DNA of 8,020 nt from CAYHEQ01 sp964355795 (GCA_964355795.1 CAYHEQ010000038.1:1-8020); one strand, 5' to 3'; positions 1 through 4,432 are shown, counted from the stretch's first letter. The notes: generated by a model from the letters alone, not told the origin. Translations and numbers: made by a program.

Positions 1-16
1 TTTCATAGACACTCAT
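1..16 (-). CDS. Possible start of a further minus-strand gene (partial)
   Basis: An ATG at 16 reads MSVYE leftward and runs off the window edge. It lies 1 base after the TAG of the 14-codon ORF. The nearest purine-rich site (AAAAAGGA, about 32-38) is too far for a normal Shine-Dalgarno spacing, and the start lies inside a small hairpin. This is only a candidate; the sequence left of the window would decide. Confidence 0.2.
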
Positions 17-37
17 TCTACACCGAGTGTCCTTTTT
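8..37 (+). terminator. Small hairpin followed by T5
   Basis: GACACTC (8-14) pairs perfectly with GAGTGTC (25-31), and TTTTT follows at 33-37 on the plus strand. This has the form of a weak intrinsic terminator for plus-strand transcription entering from the left. On the minus strand the same hairpin covers the end of the 14-codon ORF and has no T tract. The stem is only 7 bp, so function is uncertain. Confidence 0.35.
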
Positions 38-62
38 CATTACGGAAAAAACGTATTTTCAT
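18..62 (-). CDS. Possible 14-residue peptide coupled to the upstream membrane protein gene
   Basis: The ORF reads MKIRFFRNEKGHSV then TAG. Its ATG overlaps the TGA of the membrane protein gene as ATGA, the classic translational-coupling arrangement. AAAGGAG sits about 8 bases upstream of the ATG, as good as the sites before the larger genes here. The peptide is basic. No family is recognised. It could instead be a leader peptide for a gene beginning left of the window, or a chance ORF. Confidence 0.4.
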   Translation of the reverse strand: MKIRFFRNEKGHSV

Positions 63-646
63 AATCTTTTCTCCTTTATGCCTATCGGCGCGCGTGGTCT
101 GGCCACTAGTGCGACGATAATCGCTTGCAAAACCAAAAAGGCAATCGGTTGTGCCAGTGAAGCAAAAACATATTGTCGTAAAGAAAATATTGTCAGTATC
201 GGTGCAATCAGACCAAATGCCCACGGCCACCAGCGTTCTCTGGTAGGATCTGTCCAAACCGATTGGACGGTAGGTCCTGTGCCGATGGTGATAGTGATTA
301 TACTCCAGGCAATCGCCGTCTCCGGATTTTTGGTAAAAAGCCAAGAGATTATAGCCAAGGCGACACTAACCGAACAGACAGAATCAGTCTTGGTCCACTC
401 ATTTATGCCATAGCGTAAGGAGATGACGACCAATAGCCAAGCACATGGAACGATCACCAGCATCTGCCCATTAAGAGCATCTCTGGCAATCATCCCCATC
501 ATCAGAATAGTGTCGCAAATAGCCCAGATGACCCACGTCAGAGTCTTTGGTCGAGTTTTTCTTTGGAAAATGGGAACGAAATACACAATGCATCCCGCGA
601 GTCCAAAAAGCGCAGAACTTCCGTAACAGAAAGTTTTGTAGTCCAA
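59..646 (-). CDS. Polytopic inner-membrane protein, PQ-loop-like
   Basis: This 195-residue protein has about seven hydrophobic segments (roughly residues 8-24, 36-54, 61-77, 88-105, 110-127, 139-157, 164-182), so it is an integral membrane protein. Two loop motifs look like internal-repeat counterparts: RPKTLTWVIWAI (32-43) and GPTVQSVWTDP (124-134) followed by RERWWPWAFG. A Pro-Thr-x-x-x-S...P...W pattern of this kind occurs in PQ-loop-like bacterial membrane proteins; that assignment is inference and the substrate is unknown. The start is TTG at 646, chosen because AAGGAG lies about 8 bases upstream and no in-frame ATG fits. The C-terminal tail is basic (GIKEKRL), suggesting a cytoplasmic C-terminus. 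Its promoter is divergent from the tRNA promoter, and its stop overlaps a 14-codon ORF. Confidence 0.85.
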   Translation of the reverse strand: MDYKTFCYGSSALFGLAGCIVYFVPIFQRKTRPKTLTWVIWAICDTILMMGMIARDALNGQMLVIVPCAWLLVVISLRYGINEWTKTDSVCSVSVALAIISWLFTKNPETAIAWSIITITIGTGPTVQSVWTDPTRERWWPWAFGLIAPILTIFSLRQYVFASLAQPIAFLVLQAIIVALVARPRAPIGIKEKRL

Positions 647-703
647 GGTCGATCTCCTTTTTTTGTCAAAGGGCGGTTCCCGCCACTTTCTTTCATCATT
701 CTG

Positions 704-732
704 ATTCTACCAAATTTTGCTTAGTTTGGCAA
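704..732 (-). promoter_or_regulatory. Sigma70-like promoter of the PQ-loop-like membrane protein
   Basis: Read on the minus strand, TTGCCA (732-727) is followed by a 17-base spacer and TAGAAT (709-704). The start site would be near 697, giving a leader of about 50 bases. The leader holds a small GGCGG-GAA-CCGCC hairpin. Confidence 0.6.
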
Positions 733-748
733 TAAAATCTCTTTTCTG

Positions 749-777
749 TTGGGGGATTTGAGAAAATGTGTTATATT
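749..777 (+). promoter_or_regulatory. Promoter of tRNA-Ala
   Basis: TTGGGG (749-754), a 17-base spacer and TATATT (772-777) predict a start near 784, about 20 bases before the mature tRNA 5' end. It is divergent from the minus-strand promoter at 704-732, with only 16 bases between the two -35 boxes. Confidence 0.55.
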
Positions 778-803
778 GTTTTGAGGAAATATGAGTAGCT
801 CGT

Positions 804-874
804 GGGCCCATAGTTTAGCGGTAGAATACATCCATGGCATGGATGAGGTTCGAGTTCGACTCTCGGTGGGTCCA
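804..874 (+). tRNA. tRNA-Ala (anticodon GGC)
   Basis: A complete cloverleaf can be drawn. The acceptor is GGGCCCA (804-810) with TGGGTCC (867-873). The D-stem is GTTT/GAAT with loop AGCGGTA. The anticodon stem is CATCC/GGATG (829-833/841-845) with loop ATGGCAT. The variable loop is AGGT, and the T-stem TCGAG/CTCGG carries loop TTCGACT. The anticodon at 836-838 is GGC, reading GCC/GCU. The acceptor has the G3:U70 pair, the major identity element of alanine tRNAs, and the discriminator is A, which confirms alanine independently of the anticodon. The CCA end is not encoded (TTTT follows), so it must be added by CCA-adding enzyme. Confidence 0.97.
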
Positions 875-903
875 TTTTTGCTCAACGATCTTAAGCATAT
901 TTG

Positions 904-922
904 GGCAAAGTCCGACTTTGCC
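904..922. repeat. Short GTCCGAC-centred palindrome (copy A)
   Basis: GGCAAAGT and ACTTTGCC flank CCG, giving a perfect 8-bp stem with a 3-base loop. It lies 30 bases after the tRNA and has no following T tract. Two related palindromes with the same GTCSGAC core occur at 2291-2311 and 7907-7930. Confidence 0.5.
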
Positions 923-941
923 AAGTATACTAGAGTAAAGC

Positions 942-983
942 AAAAAAATAAAACAGCCACCTGCCGAATCGGCGGGTGGCTGT
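942..983 (-). terminator. Strong intrinsic terminator of the minus-strand gene at 983-1393
   Basis: ACAGCCACCTGCCG (953-966) pairs with CGGCGGGTGGCTGT (970-983) as a 14-bp stem with one G-T wobble and an AAT loop. On the minus strand the hairpin is followed by a T-rich tract (complement of the A run at 942-952). The stop codon of the upstream gene touches the stem. Confidence 0.85.
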
Positions 984-1393
984 CAAGGTCGGGGGAAAGA
1001 TCGGGAGCCTCCCCTGCTTTGTGGCTGTTTGCAGAGATCAGCTTCCGGGAGAGTGATTTTTTCAAAATCTTTCCTCGCCATACCGAAATCCTCTGCGAAT
1101 TCTTTCAGTCCTCTTTTCAGACTAGGGAGGGGAATATGGTCAGTGGCCAGAGAATAGATTCCTCGGTGCAAACAGGGAATAACGGTAGCCTTTTCCGCTT
1201 CAATCGCTTTTACGAGGCAAAGCATAATGATGGCCAGCTTCATCCGGTTCGTTCTCTTGGAGTGTTGCGGGATTAAAAAATCATTCAGAGCGTTGAAGTT
1301 GGCGATTTGATTGACACTTAACTTCGTCAAAGTGGTCAACATCTTCCCCGCTGTTTCTTCTAGGAACTTCATACCTTGTCTATTAAAGAGCAT
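983..1393 (-). CDS. Protein of unknown function, 136 residues
   Basis: No family is recognised. The start ATG at 1393 has an excellent AAAGGAG about 7 bases upstream, preferred over the internal Met at residue 8. The protein is probably cytoplasmic and largely helical. There is an amphipathic N-terminal half (residues 8-45), a short hydrophobic stretch MKLAIIMLCLVKAIEAEKA (51-69) that is too short and too charged at its end to be a convincing membrane segment, and a basic, low-complexity tail (SRGGSRSFPRP). It contains three cysteines (59, 74, 121) with no metal-binding spacing. It appears monocistronic, ending in a strong terminator that shares its stop codon. No convincing promoter was found; TAAAAT at 1443-1438 is a weak -10 candidate. 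Confidence 0.82.
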   Translation of the reverse strand: MLFNRQGMKFLEETAGKMLTTLTKLSVNQIANFNALNDFLIPQHSKRTNRMKLAIIMLCLVKAIEAEKATVIPCLHRGIYSLATDHIPLPSLKRGLKEFAEDFGMARKDFEKITLPEADLCKQPQSRGGSRSFPRP

Positions 1394-1505
1394 CGGATTC
1401 TCCTTTTGCCTTGGGATTGCCGTCTTTGTTCTCGGCTATTTTACCGCTTTTGGTTGAGGAAAGAAAGGATTACATTTAGTAAATGATTTAGATAGACAAA
1501 GCTCC

Positions 1506-1534
1506 TTGCATTATTTTTGTACATATTGTACATT
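1506..1534 (+). promoter_or_regulatory. Antitoxin promoter with TGTACA operator
   Basis: TTGCAT (1506-1511), a 17-base spacer and TACATT (1529-1534) form a promoter whose start would fall at about 1541, the ATG itself. Two TGTACA hexamers (1518-1523 and 1527-1532) lie in the spacer and -10 box. TGTACA is the core operator hexamer reported for the E. coli yefM-yoeB promoter, so self-repression by the antitoxin or the complex is likely. Confidence 0.7.
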
Positions 1535-1540
1535 GTGGCT

Positions 1541-1786
1541 ATGAAAACTATCACAACTACAGTCGCAAGGAAAAATATGAGCGCCATCGTCAACCGCGTC
1601 AAATATGGCGGTGAGGTTTTTGCTGTTGGCAGACGAGACAGCATTGATGCTCTGCTCATTCAATTCCCGCGCTTTTACAACAAAGAAGTAGATGACATCA
1701 CCAATATTAACGCTTACTCCAAAAGTTTTGACTTTTTGGTCAAAGAACCAGAGCTCTATACCGCCAAGGACTTAAGCAACCTCTGA
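1541..1786 (+). CDS. Phd/YefM-type antitoxin
   Basis: This 81-residue protein matches the Phd/YefM antitoxin pattern. The N-terminal part MKTITTTVARKNMSAIVNRV (1-20) resembles the family's DNA-binding start (strand, then the helix that normally reads xxxRxxxxxxxxxV), followed by GGEVFAVGRRDSIDALLI with the family's strand-turn around residues 24-40. The C-terminal part (45-81) is more acidic and would be the toxin-binding tail. The start at 1541 is preferred over an in-frame ATG at 1517, because 1517 lies inside the promoter. The predicted transcription start coincides with 1541, and no Shine-Dalgarno is present, so translation is probably leaderless. The last four codons and stop lie within the foldback repeat that separates it from the toxin. 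The partner is inferred to be the PemK-like toxin downstream. Confidence 0.88.
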   Translation: MKTITTTVARKNMSAIVNRVKYGGEVFAVGRRDSIDALLIQFPRFYNKEVDDITNINAYSKSFDFLVKEPELYTAKDLSNL

Positions 1787-1940
1787 ACAATAGAGCAGTA
1801 GCTCTAAAATAATCTTTTTTGCTAAAATTATTGAAAAAATTTATCTCTTAGCTTTGGCTAAACTCAAAATTTTTTCAATAATTTTATCGAAAAAATCTTT
1901 GATTTTATAGCTTCAAGCTTATTATTCAGAGGTTACTTAA
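1772..1940. repeat. 169-bp foldback sequence between antitoxin and toxin
   Basis: The interval is one long imperfect palindrome with an axis near 1855. The outer arms 1772-1792 and 1920-1940 match at 19 of 21 positions. The inner arms 1823-1842 and 1867-1886 are perfectly complementary over 20 bases. The centre is TTAGC-TTTG-GCTAA (1848-1861). The intervening arms (1793-1822 against 1887-1919) pair partly. It is much more AT-rich than the flanking genes, starts with TTAA and ends with TTAA. It may be a miniature inverted-repeat element or a large regulatory RNA hairpin; the sequence alone does not separate these. Confidence 0.8.
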
Positions 1941-1949
1941 AGAAAAAAT

Positions 1950-2279
1950 ATGTCTAAAGGAGACATCGTTCTTGTTCCTTTCCCTTTTACTGATCTCTCG
2001 GGGCAGAAAGTCCGCCCCGCTCTTATTTTGCATTGGGAGGGCGGTGGCGATGACTGCGTAGTCGCTTTCATTTCTTCTGTGAAAACAAAAAGGAAGCTTG
2101 CTTTCGATATTGCCATGAGTAAATCAGAGGGAAATGGTCTCAAAGTCGATTCGGTGATAAAGGTAAACAAATTAGCTACCCTACAGAAAAAAATCATTAT
2201 CGGAACGCTCGGAACGCTAGAACCAGCGCATATGACGACGGTAGACAAAAAGCTCAAGCAGATATTCAAGCTACAATAG
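1950..2279 (+). CDS. PemK/MazF-type toxin (endoribonuclease)
   Basis: This 109-residue protein carries the hallmark N-terminus of the PemK/MazF family: GDIVLVPFPFTDLSGQKVRP (4-23), with the conserved Gly-Asp, the PFPFTD loop and the Lys-x-Arg-Pro that contributes to the active site. A beta-rich core follows (RPALILHW, DDCVVAFISSV with the conserved central Ser, VDSVIKVNKLATL). The C-terminal helix (97-108) and the length are normal, so the gene looks intact. Family members cut RNA and are neutralised by a small partner. The ATG at 1950 is preceded only by a poor purine stretch (AAAGAAAAA), much weaker than the Shine-Dalgarno sites of neighbouring genes. It lies 9 bases after the foldback sequence, so toxin translation is probably low or structure-dependent. 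Confidence 0.93.
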   Translation: MSKGDIVLVPFPFTDLSGQKVRPALILHWEGGGDDCVVAFISSVKTKRKLAFDIAMSKSEGNGLKVDSVIKVNKLATLQKKIIIGTLGTLEPAHMTTVDKKLKQIFKLQ

Positions 2280-2290
2280 TCTCTTGATAT

Positions 2291-2311
2291 GGGCGAAGTC
2301 GGACATTGCCC
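2291..2311. repeat. Short GTCGGAC-centred palindrome (copy B)
   Basis: GGGCGAAGT and ACATTGCCC flank CGG. The 9-bp stem has one mismatch and one G-T pair. It lies 11 bases after the toxin stop and 15 bases before the 64-bp repeat. Confidence 0.5.
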
Positions 2312-2326
2312 GGAGAATTGCATGAG

Positions 2327-2390
2327 GATAGCAAAACCCCCGCTTGCCTACGGCAAACGGGGGTTTGTAGTGGCGCCTTCGGCGCCACTA
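2327..2390. repeat. 64-bp double-hairpin repeat, copy 1 (probable bidirectional terminator)
   Basis: The first hairpin is AAACCCCCG...CGGGGGTTT with an inner stem TTGCC-TAC-GGCAA. The second is GTGGCGCC-TTCG-GCGCCAC, a GC stem closed by a stable UUCG-type tetraloop. The unit recurs at 5411-5474 and 7966-8020. Here the inner stem has a T-A pair where the other copies have C-G, changed on both sides, so pairing is conserved. It lies between convergent genes, 8 bp beyond the stop of the minus-strand gene. On the minus strand the G-rich arm is followed by TTTT, on the plus strand by TTT, so it can serve both directions. Confidence 0.9.
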
Positions 2391-2398
2391 GGAAAAAA

Positions 2399-3047
2399 TT
2401 ACTTTTTGTCATTGGCGAGGAAAAAATTCCTCACCTTGGGAAAAAATGTCGGGATTCTGGAGAGGAGCTTGACAATAACACCCCGCCCAATGACCAACCC
2501 AATGACCAGCCCAAGACCCAGCCCAACGCCCAGCCCAAGCAACAGCCCCAGGACCAGCCCAAGGCACAGCCCACGGCCGACCACCCGGCACCCGGCCCGG
2601 ACGGGGGNNNNNNNNNNTTACAATTTTTCCCACCACACGCACAACACCTATGCTCTTCCCAATAACCTCCCCTACGCTCATCACAACCCCAAACCCAAAG
2701 ACCAGCCCAACGACCAGCCCAAAGACCAGCCTAGCGACCAGCCCAAAACCCAGTCCCACGATCAGCCCAATGACCATATCTTCTTTTTTTACCTTGGTTG
2801 CCAAGAAAATAATGGCGGGCATAAAGATTGGTCCAATCAGGATATCCCACCAACGGGATATGGCGAAGGGAAGGATGGTGGCGATCTCTTCCTGTTTCCC
2901 ATGAGCCATCACCCAGACAATCCTGGAGGTCGCCGGCACTTCGCCAGCGACAAGATAGTAGATTGTCCAAAACAGGGCAATCAACCCCGCTGTCAGCAAT
3001 GACCAGCGGAGTATTAAGGCGTTTCGTCTTGCGATCGACATTTCCAT
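2399..3047 (-). CDS. Glycine-zipper repeat membrane protein, broken by an assembly gap
   Basis: The N-terminal 143 codons (3047-2619) hold two membrane segments (about 14-34 and 67-83) and then a tetrapeptide repeat LVxG (VIGLIVGLGFGLVARLVFG and on). The same LxxG repeat resumes left of the N run (LCLG, LVLG, LLLG, LGVG, LGLG, LVIG) and ends with a basic tail and TAA at 2399. The two parts are in one frame only if the true gap length is a multiple of three, so the ten Ns are not the real length. Reading straight through ten Ns gives a Trp/Gly/Pro-rich nonsense tail. Gly every fourth residue is the glycine-zipper pattern of packed transmembrane helices. The start ATG at 3047 follows AAAGGGG by 9 bases; ATG at 3041 is an alternative. 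Function unknown. Confidence 0.8.
2486..2581. repeat. 12-bp tandem array, left block (8 units)
   Basis: Eight in-phase units of consensus CCCAAxGACCAG run without interruption, from CCCAATGACCAA at 2486 to CCCACGGCCGAC ending at 2581. On the minus strand each unit encodes one LxxG tetrapeptide. Units differ mostly at bases that change the two variable residues, so the array is old or under selection rather than a fresh slippage product. Confidence 0.9.
2608..2617. other. Assembly gap (ten Ns)
   Basis: Ten undetermined bases lie between a GC-rich end (CCCGGACGGGGG) and TTACAATTTT, within a repeat-encoding gene. The gap interrupts the reading frame. Collapse of the 12-bp tandem array during assembly is the simplest explanation. 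Confidence 0.98.
2694..2777. repeat. 12-bp tandem array, right block (7 units)
   Basis: Seven in-phase units of the same consensus as the left block (CCCAAAGACCAG, CCCAACGACCAG and variants) encode LVFG, LVVG, LVFG, LVAR, LGFG, LIVG and MVIG on the minus strand. Sharing unit length, consensus and coding register with the left block shows that the sequences on both sides of the gap belong to one gene. Confidence 0.9.
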
Positions 3048-3084
3048 GTGAAGGATCCCCTTTCATTTTTTTCACTACCAGAAA

Positions 3085-3112
3085 ATTGTATTACATAAGC
3101 CATTTTTGTCAA
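3085..3112 (-). promoter_or_regulatory. Promoter of the glycine-zipper membrane protein
   Basis: On the minus strand TTGACA (3112-3107), a 16-base spacer and TACAAT (3090-3085) predict a start near 3078, about 30 bases before the ATG at 3047. Confidence 0.65.
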
Positions 3113-3171
3113 ATGTGGGGCTTGGCTGTGGCTTTATTTTCATCTAACCTTGCCGTGTCTAGTCCCTGTGG

Positions 3172-3211
3172 CTATGACCTATAATTCACGACCGTGAATT
3201 ATAGGTCATAG
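3172..3211. repeat. Perfect 40-bp palindrome
   Basis: The 19-base arms CTATGACCTATAATTCACG (3172-3190) and its exact complement (3193-3211) flank AC. There is no T tract on either side, so it is not a standard intrinsic terminator. It contains the TAA stop and last codons of the 39-residue ORF. It may be a processing or stability hairpin at the 3' end of the minus-strand cluster, or a protein-binding site. Confidence 0.85.
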
Positions 3212-3318
3212 TTTCTGTAAGAGCAATATGGCCGTGGCGTTTCTCCTATTTCAGCCTTCACGATAACAGTCCGAGGATCTTTCTCGAGGGCATCTTTCAC
3301 TTGCGTAAACACGCTCAT
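3199..3318 (-). CDS. Small protein, 39 residues, unknown
   Basis: The ORF starts MSVFTQVKDALEKDPR and ends RPYCSYRNYDL. The ATG at 3318 is preceded by AAAGGAG with 7-8 bases of spacing, an excellent ribosome-binding site. The first 20 residues form a plausible amphipathic helix, then a short strand VIVKAEI and a tail with four aromatic residues and one Cys. It is soluble, unlike its upstream neighbours. It lies 36 bases after the stop of the 103-residue membrane protein on the same strand, so it is probably the last gene of that cluster. Its stop codon lies inside the 40-bp palindrome. No family recognised; the ribosome-binding site and position are the evidence for expression. Confidence 0.62.
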   Translation of the reverse strand: MSVFTQVKDALEKDPRTVIVKAEIGETPRPYCSYRNYDL

Positions 3319-3354
3319 CGTTTCTCTCCTTTCCGGAGCGATGCGGTAGCTCTT

Positions 3355-3666
3355 TTACGCATACCGATGCAATATCCACCCGGCGAAAAGAATAAGTAGC
3401 AATTTCACAAGGTGTATTAAGATTATGCTCAGCACTACGCCATTTTTCTTCTCGACGGATTCTTGCTTATGGTTCTCATCGTCGCACCAATGTAAATTGA
3501 GAAACCATGTCAGCAGAGCGACATAAATTGCGGGAAGAATAGAGAGCTCGGACACATGGAATATGGGGATCATGAACCATCTCCATAATACGCTCAAGAC
3601 GAAACCGTTGGCGACAGTCCCACAGGCCCACAACAGGAGAGCGCCAAAGAGAGCTAGTATATCCAT
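3355..3666 (-). CDS. Small three-span membrane protein, unknown
   Basis: This 103-residue protein has hydrophobic segments at about 3-24, 43-60 and 76-98 and a charged loop (CDDENHKQESVEKKN, 61-75). The stretch NGFVLSVLWRWFMIPIF (20-36) followed by LSILPAI resembles a pattern (LWxWFxxPxF...LS) that recurs in small membrane proteins of phages and bacteria; this is a loose resemblance. The start ATG at 3666 is chosen over an upstream in-frame ATG at 3780 because AAGGAGGGG lies just before it and because it overlaps the upstream gene's TGA by one base (TGATG), indicating coupled translation. The partner upstream is also a membrane protein, so the two may form a complex. Confidence 0.83.
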   Translation of the reverse strand: MDILALFGALLLWACGTVANGFVLSVLWRWFMIPIFHVSELSILPAIYVALLTWFLNLHWCDDENHKQESVEKKNGVVLSIILIHLVKLLLILFAGWILHRYA

Positions 3667-4172
3667 CACTCCCCTCCTTTTTTGCGCGAATTTCGGCGCT
3701 TTTCCAGAAGCCAGAGCGCCAAAAAGAAACACGCTCCCAGGACAGACAGCGTGACTATTTTCATTGATGCTTTCAGCCACGGGAAATCATGCAAGCCGAT
3801 TGGGTAGGAAACCAATACGGGCATGCTTATGGCGGCGATGGAAGTTAAGAGCGCGAGTTTGAGCGGAAAGCCCTTTATTGGTAAATCCCTCGATAGTTGT
3901 TCGGGAGATTTGATTGGCTTGGCTCTCGCAAATAGCAATGTCGTAAAGTTGCTCGCGATTGCTCCTATCGAAAAGGGCACAATGTTTAGTCCGACCCATA
4001 ATATTGTTGATATAACCCACGATGGTATTGACTTGAGGAAGCCTGGAGCGTTCACACAGCATGGATCTTTTACATCCAGGAACGGCAATATTGCGAAGCT
4101 CAAAGAAAAAGCTATTGTTAGCACAAACCACATCCAGACCCCACAGAATATTGCCAAAGAAGTTCTCTTCAC
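3666..4172 (-). CDS. Four-span membrane protein, unknown
   Basis: The protein is 168 residues from GTG at 4172, or 170 from ATG at 4178. GTG is preferred because GGAG lies about 8 bases before it, whereas it nearly touches the ATG. Hydrophobic segments fall near 7-30, 50-73, 103-123 and 137-155 (GTG numbering). A tandem Cys pair (DPCCVN) sits in the first loop, and the tail is strongly basic (EKRRNSRKKGGE), so the C-terminus is probably cytoplasmic. No family recognised. It is the first gene of the cluster, driven by the promoter at 4279-4307 with a leader of about 100 bases, and is translationally coupled to the next gene. It diverges from the TrmB-like regulator. Confidence 0.83.
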   Translation of the reverse strand: MKRTSLAIFCGVWMWFVLTIAFSLSFAILPFLDVKDPCCVNAPGFLKSIPSWVISTILWVGLNIVPFSIGAIASNFTTLLFARAKPIKSPEQLSRDLPIKGFPLKLALLTSIAAISMPVLVSYPIGLHDFPWLKASMKIVTLSVLGACFFLALWLLEKRRNSRKKGGE

Positions 4173-4201
4173 CGTCATTCTCCTTTTTTCAAGTTTTTAA
4201 C

Positions 4202-4220
4202 TTCTCGCCGATAGCGAGAG
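4202..4220 (-). promoter_or_regulatory. Leader hairpin upstream of the membrane-protein cluster
   Basis: TCTCGC-TATCG-GCGAGA forms a 6-bp stem on the minus strand, about 25 bases before the ribosome-binding site. It is small and its role is unknown. Confidence 0.3.
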
Positions 4221-4261
4221 GTCGCGCTTGTCCATAGCTGGGGACTATTCCCAATAAACTA

Positions 4262-4290
4262 TTGACAAGAATAGCATAATACTATATCAT
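4262..4290 (+). promoter_or_regulatory. Distal promoter toward the TrmB-like regulator
   Basis: TTGACA (4262-4267), a 17-base spacer and TATCAT (4285-4290) predict a start near 4297, 136 bases before the regulator ATG. It overlaps completely with the minus-strand promoter at 4279-4307, and the two -10 boxes abut. Confidence 0.55.
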
Positions 4291-4307
4291 TAATGCCGTA
4301 CTGTCAA
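4279..4307 (-). promoter_or_regulatory. Promoter of the minus-strand membrane-protein cluster
   Basis: On the minus strand a consensus TTGACA (4307-4302), a 17-base spacer and TAGTAT (4284-4279) predict a start near 4272. RNA polymerase cannot occupy this and the plus-strand promoter at once. Confidence 0.65.
4286..4296. promoter_or_regulatory. Candidate operator half of an 11-bp inverted pair
   Basis: ATCATTAATGC here is nearly the reverse complement of GCATTAATCAT at 4414-4424 (10 of 11). This copy overlaps the -10 box of the plus-strand promoter, and the other lies just downstream of the proximal -10. They are candidate sites for the adjacent regulator, an inference from position only. 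Confidence 0.3.
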
Positions 4308-4376
4308 TATGTCGGCGACAACCGACGAAAAACGTCTATAAACGCAGTTTGACCCTAGGCGACACTAAATAAATCA

Positions 4377-4406
4377 TTGGCTTTCCAATTTCAAACAAGC
4401 TATACT
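4377..4406 (+). promoter_or_regulatory. Proximal promoter of the TrmB-like regulator
   Basis: TTGGCT (4377-4382), an 18-base spacer and TATACT (4401-4406) predict a start near 4413, 20 bases before the ATG. The -10 box is good and the -35 box weak. AAGGA lies 3 bases before the start codon, a short spacing. Confidence 0.5.
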
Positions 4407-4432
4407 ATTATCAGCATTAATCATCAAGGATC

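Noticed and set aside
27..626. Plus-strand frames opposite the PQ-loop-like gene
   Set aside because: No start signals, and they are shadows of a well-supported membrane protein frame on the other strand.
872..874. Encoded CCA end of the tRNA
   Set aside because: The CC belong to the acceptor stem pairing with GG at 804-805 and the A is the discriminator, so CCA is not encoded.
1517..1540. Antitoxin start at the upstream in-frame ATG
   Set aside because: It lies inside the promoter and operator, upstream of the predicted transcription start.
2409..2607. Minus-strand reading through the Ns to a Trp/Gly/Pro-rich tail ending at 2409
   Set aside because: It depends on the arbitrary ten-N length. 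The neighbouring frame continues the LxxG repeat and ends at 2399.
2486..2777. CRISPR-like or spacer-repeat array
   Set aside because: The units are contiguous 12-mers without unique spacers and are in coding register on the minus strand.
2289..3002. Plus-strand Pro/Ser/Thr-rich frames through the tandem repeat
   Set aside because: They are the antisense of the LxxG repeat, cross the terminator repeat and the N gap, and lack a start signal. The 12-bp period keeps all frames open.
3667..3780. N-terminal extension of the 103-residue membrane protein to an upstream ATG at 3780
   Set aside because: The extension lies entirely within the upstream gene, encodes no plausible membrane or signal sequence, and the ATG at 3666 has a strong ribosome-binding site and TGATG coupling.
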